From assembly GCF_030161595.1 (NCBI RefSeq), contig NZ_BSUM01000001.1:1116001-1180000 (forward strand): 64,000 nucleotides of DNA. Reading direction: 5' to 3'. The DNA is from Litorihabitans aurantiacus (lineage in GTDB: Bacteria; Actinomycetota; Actinomycetes; Actinomycetales; Beutenbergiaceae). A model generated the notes under the pieces. It did not search any database. It saw nothing but the letters and a program-made list of their open reading frames with translations, and was not told the origin of the DNA. Numbering within the stretch: position 1 is the stretch's first letter; every line of letters starts with the position of its first letter. Made by a program: the position numbers and the translations under genes. Of the stretch, positions 10,838 to 20,061 are shown piece after piece.

Positions 10838-10911
10838 GACGACGCGGCCCCGAGAACCCCTCGCGGGCCGCCACCTGCAGGTGCCGCACCGCCACCAGCT
10901 CCGAGGACACC

Positions 10912-12924
10912 GTGACCACGACCGACCAGACGACAGCCGAGCTGACGGCGCTCGCCAGGCGGCTGCGTGCCGCCGCCTCGGCGTACTACGACGGCGTCGA
11001 GGAGCTGATGTCCGACGCCGAGTACGACGCCGCGATCGACGCGCTGCGCGCCGGCGTGGCCGCCGACCCGGCCCTGGAGGCCTCGGTCGCCGACCTCCTC
11101 ACCGCCGTCGCCGCGGGGCAGTCCAAGGGTGGCGACGTCGTCCACCCCTCGCTCATGGGCTCGATGGAGAAGGCCAGGACGCTCGACGAGGTCGCGGCGC
11201 TGGTCGCCGCCGTCGCGGGGCCGGTGCTGGTCGAGCCGAAGCTCGACGGCCTCGCGGTGCGCGCCGTCTACCTCGACGGCGAGCTGCGGCTGGTCGCGAC
11301 GCGCGGCAACGGCAGCACGGGGGAGAACATCACCTCCAAGGTGCGCACCCTCGAGGTCGTCGGCCTCCCGCCGCGACTGGCCGACGCGGCCGTCTCGGTC
11401 GAGGTGCGCGGTGAGGTCTTCATGGCCGACGCCGACTTCCCACGGGCGCAGGAGGTCCGGGCCGAGCTCGGTGGGTCCCCCTTCATCAACCAGCGCAACG
11501 GCGCCGCCGGCATCCTGCGCAAGGGGGACACGGGCTACGCCCGCCTCCTGCGGTTCGCCGCCTACGACGTCGTCCCGCTGACCACCGAGCAGCGCACCAT
11601 CGATGACCCCTCCTACGCGCGCCGGCTCCTCACGGCCGGTGAGCTGGGGATCACGACCGCGAACGGGCTCGTCGAGGGACTGGACGCGCTGCCGACCACC
11701 GACGGCGACGACGTCGTCGCTCGCGTCGCGCTGCTCGACGCCGAGCGCGACCGCCTCGGCTTCCCGATCGACGGCGCCGTGGTCAAGGCCGACGACGACG
11801 CGGACCGCCTGCGCCTCGGGATGGGCTCGCGCGCGCCGAAGTGGGCGGTCGCCTACAAGTACGAGGCGCAGCAGGCCACCACCACGGTCCGCGCCATCAC
11901 CACCACGGTGGGCCGCACCGGCAGGCTGTCGATCCGCGTCGAGGTCGACCCCGTCTTCGTGGGCGGCACCACCATCACCTACGCCACCGGCCACAACGCC
12001 CCCTGGATGCTCGAGCGGGACGTCCGCGAGGGCGACACCGTGGTCATCAAGCGCGCCGGCGACGTCATCCCCTACATCGAGACGGTCGTCGTCGCGGCAC
12101 GACCGGCCGACTCGGCACCCTGGGTCCCGCCCGAGACGGACCCGAACGGGAACCCCTGGGACAAGAGCACGCTGCTGTGGCGCTCCACCGACCCGACCCT
12201 GTCGGTCGGCGGTCTCATCGAGTACGCCGTGACGAGGGACGCGCTCGACGTCGAGGGCATCGGCTCCGAGATCGTGGCGGCGCTCGTTGAGAACGACCAC
12301 GTGCTGACGGTCGCCGACCTGTTCACCCTGTCCGAGGAGACGCTCACCGCGCTGCCGCTGTCGGAGAACCGCACCCTCGGGAGCAAGAACGCGGCCAAGA
12401 TCGTCCGGGAGATCGAGCGCGCCCGCAGCGCACCCTGGAACCGGGTCATCACCTCGCTCGGGATGCGCATGACGGGTCGCACGACGTCGCGCCGTCTCGC
12501 CGCGGCCTTCCCGACGCGGGAACGACTGGTCGCGGCGACGGTCGCGGAGCTCGCCGACGTCGACGGCATCGGTCCGATAAAGGCCGAGGTCATCCACCAG
12601 GGCCTGCACGAGCACGGCGGGGCGGCCGTCCTGGCGGCTCTCGCCGAGCACGGGGTGAACACGGGGAGCGAGCGAGACTCGAACGCGACGGACCTCCCGC
12701 TCGCGGGTATGACGATCGTCGTGTCCGGATCCGTGCCCGGCTACACCCGTACGACGGTCGCCGAGATGATCGAGGCGCGCGGCGGCCGTTCGTCGAGCTC
12801 CGTCTCGGCGGCTACCAGCCTGCTGGTGTCCGAACCGTCGACGTCGGCGAAGTACGTCAAGGCGGGCAAGCTCGGCGTGCGCATCGTCACCCCGCAGGAG
12901 TTCCTCGAGCTCGCGGGGGCCTGA
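10912..12924 (+). CDS. NAD-dependent DNA ligase paralogue lacking all zinc-finger cysteines
   Basis: 670 aa with the full LigA domain order: Ia domain (AYYDGVEELMSDAEYDAAID), nucleotidyl transferase with EPKLDG (catalytic Lys110), motif IV DGAVVKADDDADRLRLG, motif RAPKWAVAYKYEAQQ, OB fold (VGRTGRLSIRVEVDPVF), helix-hairpin-helix (LADVDGIGPIKAEVI) and C-terminal BRCT (LPLAGMTIVVSGSVPGYT). In normal LigA a four-cysteine zinc finger follows the OB fold; here the region reads ETDPNGNP and RSTDPTLSV, and the whole protein contains no cysteine at all. It is therefore a divergent LigA-type ligase, perhaps a second copy specialised for repair. It stands alone as a single-gene unit. Confidence 0.88.
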   Translation: MTTTDQTTAELTALARRLRAAASAYYDGVEELMSDAEYDAAIDALRAGVAADPALEASVADLLTAVAAGQSKGGDVVHPSLMGSMEKARTLDEVAALVAAVAGPVLVEPKLDGLAVRAVYLDGELRLVATRGNGSTGENITSKVRTLEVVGLPPRLADAAVSVEVRGEVFMADADFPRAQEVRAELGGSPFINQRNGAAGILRKGDTGYARLLRFAAYDVVPLTTEQRTIDDPSYARRLLTAGELGITTANGLVEGLDALPTTDGDDVVARVALLDAERDRLGFPIDGAVVKADDDADRLRLGMGSRAPKWAVAYKYEAQQATTTVRAITTTVGRTGRLSIRVEVDPVFVGGTTITYATGHNAPWMLERDVREGDTVVIKRAGDVIPYIETVVVAARPADSAPWVPPETDPNGNPWDKSTLLWRSTDPTLSVGGLIEYAVTRDALDVEGIGSEIVAALVENDHVLTVADLFTLSEETLTALPLSENRTLGSKNAAKIVREIERARSAPWNRVITSLGMRMTGRTTSRRLAAAFPTRERLVAATVAELADVDGIGPIKAEVIHQGLHEHGGAAVLAALAEHGVNTGSERDSNATDLPLAGMTIVVSGSVPGYTRTTVAEMIEARGGRSSSSVSAATSLLVSEPSTSAKYVKAGKLGVRIVTPQEFLELAGA

Positions 12925-12975
12925 ACCCCCGGCTCCGCAGCCTCCCCGCCGTGCCGGGTTCGCAGCCCTGTGCTG

Positions 12976-12981
12976 TACCTT
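12976..12981 (+). promoter_or_regulatory. Possible -10 box of the LGFP-repeat gene
   Basis: TACCTT about 50 nt before the ATG at 13031, in the 106-bp gap after the ligase gene. Leader transcript of about 43 nt. No convincing -35. Confidence 0.35.
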
Positions 12982-13030
12982 GATCTCCTCCTGCGTCAAA
13001 ACGAGGTTCAAGCGAAGGTTCGATGCCAGC

Positions 13031-14883
13031 ATGATGACGAAGACGACCCCGCTCCGGCCGCGAACCTCGTCGACACCGTCCGTACGTCCGAGGGTCCGCG
13101 GGTGGGGACTCGGAGTCGCGCTGACGCTCGCGTTCGTGATGGCTGTCCCGGCGGCTGTCGCGGCTCCGGACCAGGGGGCCGCGCCCGTCCTTGACGGCCC
13201 GAACCCCGTCGGCGGGGTGGACCCGAGCACCCCGCCCACGGCGAACCCCACGGACGACCCCACGGGGTCGTCGACCCCCGGTGCTGCCGATCCGACGGCG
13301 ACGCCCGGGGAACCCGAGGGGACGGGGACGCCGACCGGTGCGGAGCCGACCCCGAGCGACGATGAGCCGGAGCCGGGGCCGACCGAGGACGTGGGGGCCC
13401 CGACCCCCGCGCCCGCGGACGGCCCGGTGCAGGCGCCGTCGACAGGAGTGGAGCCGCAGTCCCCGGCCACCGGGCGAGCCGAGGGGTCGCGAGCGAGCGT
13501 GACGCAGACCGAGGTACCGGTCCTGCCGCCCGTCCGCGAGGTCCACGAGGCCCTGGGCGGGATGTCGGGGGTGCTGGGTCGGGCGTCCGCACCCTGGCGG
13601 CCCGAGCCGCGCGCCGGCGAGTCCGCGACGACCACCGACCGCGGGTTCCAGATGTTCGAGGGTGGCGTCGTCTACACCGGCGGCGCGACGGTCGCCGTCC
13701 TGGGCGAGAAGGATCGCGCGCACCGCGCACGCGGAGGCGGTCTCGGGGAGCTCGGCTACCCGCGCGCGTCGTCGCGAACGGAGGCGGGCGCACCGGCGTG
13801 GACCTACCAGGTGTTCGAGAACGGGGTCGTGTACGAGTCGCCCGTGGGCCTCGCCGCGGTGGTCGGCGTGTGGAACGAGACCCACCGAGGCCAGGGCGGC
13901 GGAACCGGTGCGCTGGGCTACCCCCTCGCACCGGTCGTGGACGAGGGCGCCGCCGGGGCGTTCCAGCGCTTCGAGCGCGGGGTCGTCTACCGCGGGAGCG
14001 CCGGGACGTGGCCCGTCGTCGGTGTCGCCGACGAGGTGCACCGTCGTCTCGGCGGTGGGACGGGGTCGCTCGGGTACCCGACGGCGCCGCTGCGGATGCA
14101 GAACTCGACCTTCGGCTACCAGACCTTCCGGCACGGCGTCGTCTACACGAGTCCTCGCGGCACCTTCCCGGTCGTCGCCCCCTGGACGCGGCCCACCGAT
14201 CCTCGGGTGGGGGCACGGGTTCGCTCGGCTACCCCGTCGCCGAGACGGTGCGGCAGGGCGGACCCTTCGGATACCAGATCTTCGAGCGCGGGGTGCTCTA
14301 CGACGGCCCCGACGGGGTGCACCCGGTGGTAGGGACGTTCGACGCCGAGCACCGGGCGCGCGGCGGTGGCGGTGGCAGCCTCGGATACCCCCTCGGTCCG
14401 GTGTCCATGCGCGGGGCGGGCAACCAGTGCCAGTCCTTCGAGCGCGGTCACCTGGTCCGGCTCAGCGACCAGTGGATCGTGTCGCCCCACGGCAGCTGGT
14501 TCCTGGCGCCGGCGCTGGCCGAGCTCCGGACCCAGATCAACCAGGCCTTCCCCGGTCGGGACAAGACCACCGACGGGACCGTCGGCGACCTCGCCCACCA
14601 GGCGCGGGTCTCCGACCACAACCCCGACCGGACGGCGTGCGGCGTCGTGCGCGCCTTCGACATCGACAAGGACCTGCGGACCGGCGATCCGCAGGTGCTC
14701 GCCGAAGCACTGACCAAGGACCCCCGCGTCGCCTACGTCATCTTCCGCTCCCGCATCTACCTGCGGACGGCCGGTGCGTGGCGGCCCTACACGGGCAGCA
14801 ACCCGCACGACAGCCACATCCACGTGAGCCTGCGGCACGGGGTCGCCTACGACCACGCCGTCGGCAGCTGGGCGCTGAGCTAG
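13031..14883 (+). CDS. Secreted LGFP-repeat protein with C-terminal M15-like peptidase domain (frame break)
   Basis: About 617 aa when one C is added in the run 14178-14182. Order: signal or anchor segment (GWGLGVALTLAFVMAVPAAV), a Pro/Thr/Gly/Asp-rich linker of about 120 residues, five LGFP-type repeats each ending in LGYP spaced about 50 residues apart, then a domain with ARVSDHNPDRTACGVV, RAFDIDKDL and NPHDSHIHVS. The His/Asp pattern SDHNPD...FDID...HIHVS is that of M15-like peptidoglycan hydrolases of phage endolysin type. LGFP repeats anchor proteins to the cell wall. A cell-wall hydrolase or wall-binding protein is likely. Start uncertain: ATG at 13031 or a TTG-like start further up. 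Confidence 0.78.
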
Positions 14884-14939
14884 CCGAGATGCGGCGCCCA
14901 GCAGCAGGGCTGCCGACCGGTCCACGCGGCGCGAGCGGG

Positions 14940-14945
14940 CAAGAT
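14940..14945 (+). promoter_or_regulatory. Leaderless -10-like box for the M3 peptidase gene
   Basis: CAAGAT ending 6 nt before the ATG at 14952. The six bases between contain GGAGG, so a short-leader reading is also possible. Confidence 0.4.
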
Positions 14946-14951
14946 GGAGGC

Positions 14952-17020
14952 ATGGCTTCTCCCGCGACCGTCCACCTCGACCCGAGCAACCCGTTCGCCG
15001 AGCCCTCGACGCTCGACTACGCGCTCCCGCCGCTGCCGCAGATCCGCCACGAGCACTTCCGCCCCGCGATCGACGCGGGTCTCGCGCAGCAGCGCGCGGA
15101 GTGGGAGGCGATCGCGACGAACGATGAACCGGCGACGTTCGTCAACACGGTCGAGGCGCTCGAGCGCTCCGGCGCGCTGCTGCGGCGCGCGCTGCACGTC
15201 TTCTACGTCTACACCTCCTCGATCGGTGGGGACGAGCTCGACGCGATCGCGGCCGACGTCGCCCCCCTGCTCGCCGCCCACGGTGACGCGTTCCTGCTCG
15301 ACCCCCGGCTCTTCGCCCGCTACGAGACGATCGCCGCCGGCGACGAGGATCTCGATGGCGAGTCCGCCCACCTGCTCGAGCGCCTCCTCGCCGACGCCCG
15401 CCGCGCCGGCGTCGCGCTGGGGCAGCACGAGCAGACGCGCCTGCGGGCGCTGAACGCCGAGCTCACGAGCCTCGAGACCCGCTTCGGCCAGCAGGTCGTC
15501 GCGGGCATGAAGCACGCCGCCGTCGCCGTCGACGACACCGCTCTCCTCGCGGGGCTGTCCGACGGCGACCGCGCCGCCCTCGCGCAGTCGGCGGCCGACC
15601 GCGGCAGCGACGCGAGCCACCTCGTCACCCTCATCCTCCCCACCTCCCAGCCGATCCTCGTGGACGCGTCCAGCCCCGAGCTCCGCGCCCGGGTGCAGGA
15701 GGCCTCCACCAGCCGCGGCACCGGTGTCGACCCCGACTCCGACACCCGCGCGACGATCCTCGAGCTCGCAGCGAAGCGCGCCGAACGCGCGCAGCTCCTC
15801 GGCTTCCCGCACCACGCCGCCTACGTGGCGGCCGACGGGACGGCAGGGACGAGCGAGGCGGTCATGGGCATGCTGAACCAGCTCGCGCCCGCGGCGGCCC
15901 GCAACGCCCGCGCCGAGGCGGCCGAGCTCGAGGCTGAGCTGCCCGACGGCGTCGCCCTCACCTCCGCCGACTGGCGCCACTACGCCGAGAAGGTGCGAAG
16001 CGCTCGCTACGACGTCGACATGGCCGCCCTGCGCCCCTACCTCGAGCTCGAGCGCGTCCTCGTGGACGGCGTGTTCTGGACCGCCACCCAGCTCTACGGC
16101 ATCACGTTCGTCGAGCGCCCCGACCTCCCCGTCTACGCCGACGGGATGCGCACCTGGGAGGTGCTGGACTCCGACGGCACCGGCATCGGTCTCTTCCTCG
16201 GCGACTACTGGGCGAGGGAGGGCAAGCGCGGCGGCGCCTGGATGACCAGCTTCGTCGACCAGTCCCACCTGCTGGGGCAGCGTCCCGTCGTCACCAACAC
16301 GCTGAACGTGCCCCGCCCCCGGCCGGTGAGCCCACGCTGCTCACCTGGGACGAGGTCATCACCACCTTCCACGAGTTCGGGCACGCGCTCCACGGCCTGC
16401 TCTCCGACGTCCGGCTGCCGTCGCTGTCCGGCACCTCGGTCCCGCGCGACTTCGTCGAGTACCCCTCGCAGGTCAACGAGATGTGGGCGACGCACCCCGA
16501 CGTCATCGCGCGCTACGCCCGCCACCACGCGACCGGCGAGCAGCTCGACCTCGCGGTCGTCGCCCGCCTGCGCGAGGCCGCCGGCTACGGCGAGGGCTTC
16601 GCCACCGCCGAGTACCTCGGCGCGGCGCTCCTGGACCAGGCCTGGCACCACCTGGCGCCCGACGACGTCCCGACCGATCCCGCCGACGTCGCCGGCTTCG
16701 AGCAGCGCGCCCTGGCCGACGCCGGGCTGCTCCTGGAGCTGGTGCCGCCGCGGTACCGCTCGACCTACTTCAACCACACGTTCGGCGGCGGGTACGACGC
16801 GGGCTACTACTCCTACATCTGGAGCGAGGTGCTCGACGCCGACACGCAGGCCTGGTTCGAGGAGGGCGAGAACGGCGGGCTCGACGCCTCGCGCGGGCGG
16901 CGCTTCCGCGACGTCCTGCTCTCGCGGGGGCACAGCGCACCGCCGCTGTCGTTCTACCGCGAGCTGCGCGGGCGCGACGCCGACATCACGCCCCTCCTCG
17001 TCCGCCGGGGCCTGCAGTGA
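14952..17020 (+). CDS. M3 family zinc metallopeptidase (peptidyl-dipeptidase/oligopeptidase type; frame break)
   Basis: About 689 aa when one C is added to the run 16316-16320. It shows the M3 zinc motif TFHEFGHALHGLL (HExxH) with the downstream glutamate region FVEYPSQVNEMW, and the C-terminal substrate motif NHTFGGGYDAGYYSYIWSEV. No signal peptide, so it acts in the cytoplasm, cleaving oligopeptides; the closest family is Dcp/oligopeptidase A. The break falls between LNVPRP and AGEPTLLTWDEV, just before the catalytic helix. Its stop overlaps the next peptidase gene (GTGA), so the two peptidases are coupled and may act in sequence on peptides. Confidence 0.9.
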
Positions 17021-18365
17021 GCGCCGCGGTGCGCGCATCCGACGACGGCGCGGGCACGCCGTCGCTCATGGAGACCGAGGCGGTGCGCATCTGCCGCGAG
17101 CTGATCCGCATCGACTCCTCCAACTACGGCGACGGCAGCGGTCCGGGGAGCGCGCCGCCGCGGAGTACGTGATGACCGAGCTGACGGACGTCGGCTACGA
17201 CCCCGTCATCGTCGAGTCGGAGCCGGGGCGGGCCACGGTGCTGCTGCGCATCGACGGGGAGGACGCCGAGCGGCCCGCCCTCGTGCTGCACGGCCACACC
17301 GACGTCGTGCCTGCCGAGGCCAGCGACTGGAAGATGGACCCGTTCGGCGGCGAGGAGATGGACGGCCTCATCTGGGGCCGCGGCGCCGTCGACATGAAGG
17401 ACATGGACGCGATGATGCTCGCCGTCCTGCGGGAGATGAAGCGCGACGGGCGCCGGCCCCCGCGCGACCTCGCCGTCGCGTTCTTCGCCGACGAGGAGGC
17501 CGGGGGCCGGCTCGGCTCGCACTGGGCCGTGGACCACCACCCCGAGTTCTTCGAGGGCGCGTCGCAGGCGATCAGCGAGGTCGGGGGTTTCTCGGTCGAC
17601 GTCGACGGCCGCCGCGCCTACCTCCTCCAGACCGCGGAGAAGGGGCTCGCGTGGCTGCGGCTGGTGGCCGACGGCACGGCGCAGCACGGCTCCCAGGTGC
17701 CGGTCGACAACGCGCTCGTGCGGCTCGCGGGCGCCGTCGCGCGCATCGGCGCCCACGCGTGGCCGCAGGACCTCACGCCCACGGTGCGCTCGCTTCTCGA
17801 CGGCGTGGCCGACCTCTCGGGCACGACGTGGCACGAGGAGGATCGCGCCTCGATCGACGCGCTGGTGGCCTCCCTGGGCTCGGCGAGCAAGTTCGTCGGG
17901 GCGACGCTCTCCACGACCACCAACCCCACGCAGCTCGACGCGGGCTACAAGGCGAACGTGGTGCCGTCGCAGGCGAGTGCCGTCGTCGACCTCCGCTTCC
18001 TCCCGGGGCGCGAGGACGAGGCCATGGCGACGCTGCGCGAGCTCGCGGGGGAGGGCGTGCGGATCGAGCCGGTCACGACCGACATCGGGCTCGAGGCCCC
18101 GTTCGCGGGCGACCTGGTCGACGCGATGATCGCGTCCATCGACGCCGAGGACCCCGGGGCGCGGGTGCTGCCGTACATGCTCTCGGGCGGCACGGACAAC
18201 AAGGCGCTGTCGCTGCTGGGGATCGAGGGCTACGGGTTCGCTCCGCTGCGCCTCCCGCCGGAGCTCGACTTCGCCGGCATGTTCCACGGCGTCGACGAGC
18301 GGGTCCCGGTCGACGCGGTGCAGTTCGGCGCGCGCGTGCTCGACCGCCTGCTGCGCACCTGCTGA
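17017..18365 (+). CDS. M20 family metallopeptidase (frame break)
   Basis: About 449 aa when one G is added to the run 17145-17148. Conserved M20 features: LVLHGHTDVVPAE (first zinc His and Asp), GRGAVDMKDMDAMML (bridging Asp), FFADEEAGG (catalytic Glu and zinc Glu) and a C-terminal MFHGVDERV zinc His. The lid domain lies in the middle. Homologues are dipeptidases, carboxypeptidases or acylases; the exact substrate cannot be read from sequence. Start GTG overlaps the stop of the M3 peptidase. It is followed by a perfect hairpin. Confidence 0.88.
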
Positions 18366-18372
18366 CGGACCA

Positions 18373-18402
18373 CCGCGGGGCCGTCGTCGGGCGGCCCCGC
18401 GG
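18373..18402 (+). terminator. 11-bp hairpin between convergent genes
   Basis: CCGCGGGGCCG and its exact complement flank an 8-nt loop. It sits 8 nt after the M20 peptidase stop and 10 nt before the DUF5703 gene stop, so it can serve both strands. Confidence 0.6.
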
Positions 18403-18411
18403 CGGCGAGAC

Positions 18412-18630
18412 TCAGAGGGTCGAGGTCACGCGCAGAACCTTGCGGCGCAGCCAGATCTTGCGCGTCCCACCGATGTAGAGCCGCGAGCGGGCGAGCTCCC
18501 AGCGCCCGTACTCGGCCTCGTCGGTCAGGAGCTGGCGGACGTCGCCGCGCGAGGCGGTGCGCGGCAGGGTCAGGACGCGGAACTCGTAGCTCCCGCGGCT
18601 CGCGGTGGGGGTGCTCACCAGGTCTCTCAC
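18412..18630 (-). CDS. DUF5703 family small protein
   Basis: About 72 aa. The conserved core is YEFRVLTLPRTASRGDVRQL, then LLTDEAEYGRWELARSRLYI and GGTRKIWLRRKVLRV, matching the DUF5703 pattern of actinobacteria. Strongly basic. Function unknown. Two GTG starts are possible (18630 and 18618). A purine-rich GAGGGAG lies one base upstream of the first, which is too close, and about 12 bases from the second, so the start is not settled. It is divergent from the small acidic gene at 18690. Confidence 0.7.
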   Translation of the reverse strand: MRDLVSTPTASRGSYEFRVLTLPRTASRGDVRQLLTDEAEYGRWELARSRLYIGGTRKIWLRRKVLRVTSTL

Positions 18631-18677
18631 GCTCCCTCGGCACGGGTATCGGCTGTGCCATTGTGCCCCAGCCGGGA

Positions 18678-18683
18678 TATCGT
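18678..18683 (+). promoter_or_regulatory. Leaderless -10 box for the small acidic protein
   Basis: TATCGT ending exactly 6 nt before ATG 18690. Confidence 0.55.
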
Positions 18684-18689
18684 GGCGGC

Positions 18690-18938
18690 ATGGCCACGGA
18701 CCCGCGCGCTGCCCTCGATCGCCTCGTCGCAGCCTTCGAGGCTCACCTCGAGGCGGCACGCTCCAGCCGCGATCCCGAGGCGCACACGGTGCTCGATGCG
18801 GCCGGCACCCTGGCTGACGCGTTCGACACCTACGACGACGCGCTGTTCACGGCCTTCGGGGTCGACACGCCGTTCGACGTCTACGACGAGGACGACGACG
18901 ACTTCGACGACGAGGACGACCTCGACGACGAGGACTGA
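18690..18938 (+). CDS. Small acidic protein with Asp/Glu tail
   Basis: 82 aa. The first half is helical (ALDRLVAAFEAHLEAARS); the last third is almost pure Asp and Glu (DVYDEDDDDFDDEDDLDDED). Similar short proteins are conserved in Micrococcales, sometimes named primosomal, but I know of no tested function. The acidic tail could mimic nucleic acid or bind a basic partner; its divergent neighbour DUF5703 is strongly basic, which is suggestive only. The ATG is supported by a leaderless promoter box. A tandem repeat begins 12 nt after its stop. Confidence 0.65.
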   Translation: MATDPRAALDRLVAAFEAHLEAARSSRDPEAHTVLDAAGTLADAFDTYDDALFTAFGVDTPFDVYDEDDDDFDDEDDLDDED

Positions 18939-18949
18939 CGTCCGTCCCG

Positions 18950-19054
18950 GAAGTACTCCGCGGTCTCCCAGAGGTACCTCGCGAAGCCCCAGAAGTACCT
19001 CGCGGTCTCCCGCAAGTACCTCGCGGTCTCCCGCAAGTACCTCGCGGACGGGTC
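18950..19054 (+). repeat. Tandem array, five units of 21 bp
   Basis: Five adjacent 21-bp units begin at 18950, 18971, 18992, 19013 and 19034. The shared core is AAGTACCTCGCGG followed in most units by TCTCCC; the first two units are diverged (AAGTACTCCGCGG, AGGTACCTCGCGA) and the last keeps only the core. The core is near-palindromic, and in the second unit GAGGTACCTC is a perfect palindrome. The array fills the gap between the convergent stops of the acidic protein and the aldo/keto reductase, reaching the reductase stop codon. No function known. Confidence 0.85.
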
Positions 19055-20027
19055 AGCGGCGTTCGGGGTAACCCAGCACGGGCGCCGTGACCTCGTCGAG
19101 CACCGCGCGGATCTCCTCCGGCAGCTTCCCCTCCTCGCCCGCGACGTGGTCGGCCACCGTCTCGAGCTGCGCCGCCGTCCTCGGGCCGATGATCGCGGCC
19201 GTCTTCCCCGGGGCGTCGCGCGCCCACGCCAGCGCGACCTCCGCGCAGCTGCACCCCAGCCCCTCGGCCGCCGTCGCGACCGCCTCCACGACGCGGGCCG
19301 CGGCGTCGGTCAGGTAGGGCTCGACGAAACCGCGCAGGTGCGCCGACGCCGCGCGAGAGTCCGCAGGGCGGGCGCGGCGGTAGCGCCCCGTCAGCACGCC
19401 CCGTCCCAGGCTCGACCAGCCGATCACCCCCAGCCCGAGCGCGGCGGCCGCGGGCATCACCTCGCGCTCCGGCCCGCGCTCGAGCAGCGAGTGCTCGACC
19501 TGCGTCGCGGCGAGCGGCAGCCCGGCGCCGGCGGCGAGGGTGGCGAGCTGCGCCGTCGCCCACCCCGAGTAGTTGGAGACGCCGACGTACCGCGCCCGGC
19601 CGCTCCGCACCGCGATCTCGAGCGCGGAGAGCGTCTCGGCGGCGGGGGTGACGTCGTCGGGCACCTGGACCTGCCACAGGTCGAGCCGGTCCGTGCGCAG
19701 CCGGGCGAGGCTCGCGTCGAGGTCGTCGAGCAGCGCGCCCCGCCCCGCGCTGCGGCGCATGCCGTCCGCCGTGCGCCGCACGCCGGACTTCCCGCTCAGC
19801 ACGACGGCGTCACGCACCCCCAGGTCGGCCACCAGCGCGCCCAGGGTCTCCTCGGCGGCGCCGTCGCCGTAGGAGCCGGCGGTGTCCACGAGTGACCCGC
19901 CCGCGTCGAGGAAGGTCTCCAGCAGCGCGCGGGCCTCGTGCTCGTCGGTGTCGCGCCCCCACGTCATCGTCCCCAGCCCGACGGGGGAGGTGGTGAGACC
20001 GCTCGTTCCGGACCGGCGAGGCTGCAT
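19053..20027 (-). CDS. Aldo/keto reductase
   Basis: 324 aa TIM barrel. It opens with LGLGTMTWG-like VGLGTMTWGRDTDEHEA. Catalytic Asp and Tyr lie in DTAGSYGDGAAEETLG and Lys in VLSGKSG. The usual catalytic His (in a Q-x-H pattern after strand 4) is replaced: the sequence reads LDLWQVQVPDD. NADPH-binding residues lie near the end in AIIGPRTAAQLE. Members reduce aldehydes and ketones; the substrate is not evident, and the missing His may alter activity. ATG is supported by a TACCCT box 6 nt upstream. It is divergent from uppP with only 34 bp between start codons. Confidence 0.85.
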   Translation of the reverse strand: MQPRRSGTSGLTTSPVGLGTMTWGRDTDEHEARALLETFLDAGGSLVDTAGSYGDGAAEETLGALVADLGVRDAVVLSGKSGVRRTADGMRRSAGRGALLDDLDASLARLRTDRLDLWQVQVPDDVTPAAETLSALEIAVRSGRARYVGVSNYSGWATAQLATLAAGAGLPLAATQVEHSLLERGPEREVMPAAAALGLGVIGWSSLGRGVLTGRYRRARPADSRAASAHLRGFVEPYLTDAAARVVEAVATAAEGLGCSCAEVALAWARDAPGKTAAIIGPRTAAQLETVADHVAGEEGKLPEEIRAVLDEVTAPVLGYPERR

Positions 20028-20033
20028 CGCCTC

Positions 20034-20039
20034 AGGGTA
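20034..20039 (-). promoter_or_regulatory. Leaderless -10 box for the aldo/keto reductase
   Basis: TACCCT on the minus strand, 6 nt before the ATG at 20027. It lies 10 bp from the uppP box on the other strand. Confidence 0.55.
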
Positions 20040-20049
20040 CGTGCCCGTC

Positions 20050-20055
20050 TACGCT
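20050..20055 (+). promoter_or_regulatory. Leaderless -10 box for uppP
   Basis: TACGCT ending 6 nt before GTG 20062. This spacing argues for that GTG rather than the in-frame GTG at 20041. Confidence 0.6.
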
Positions 20056-20061
20056 GGCCCG

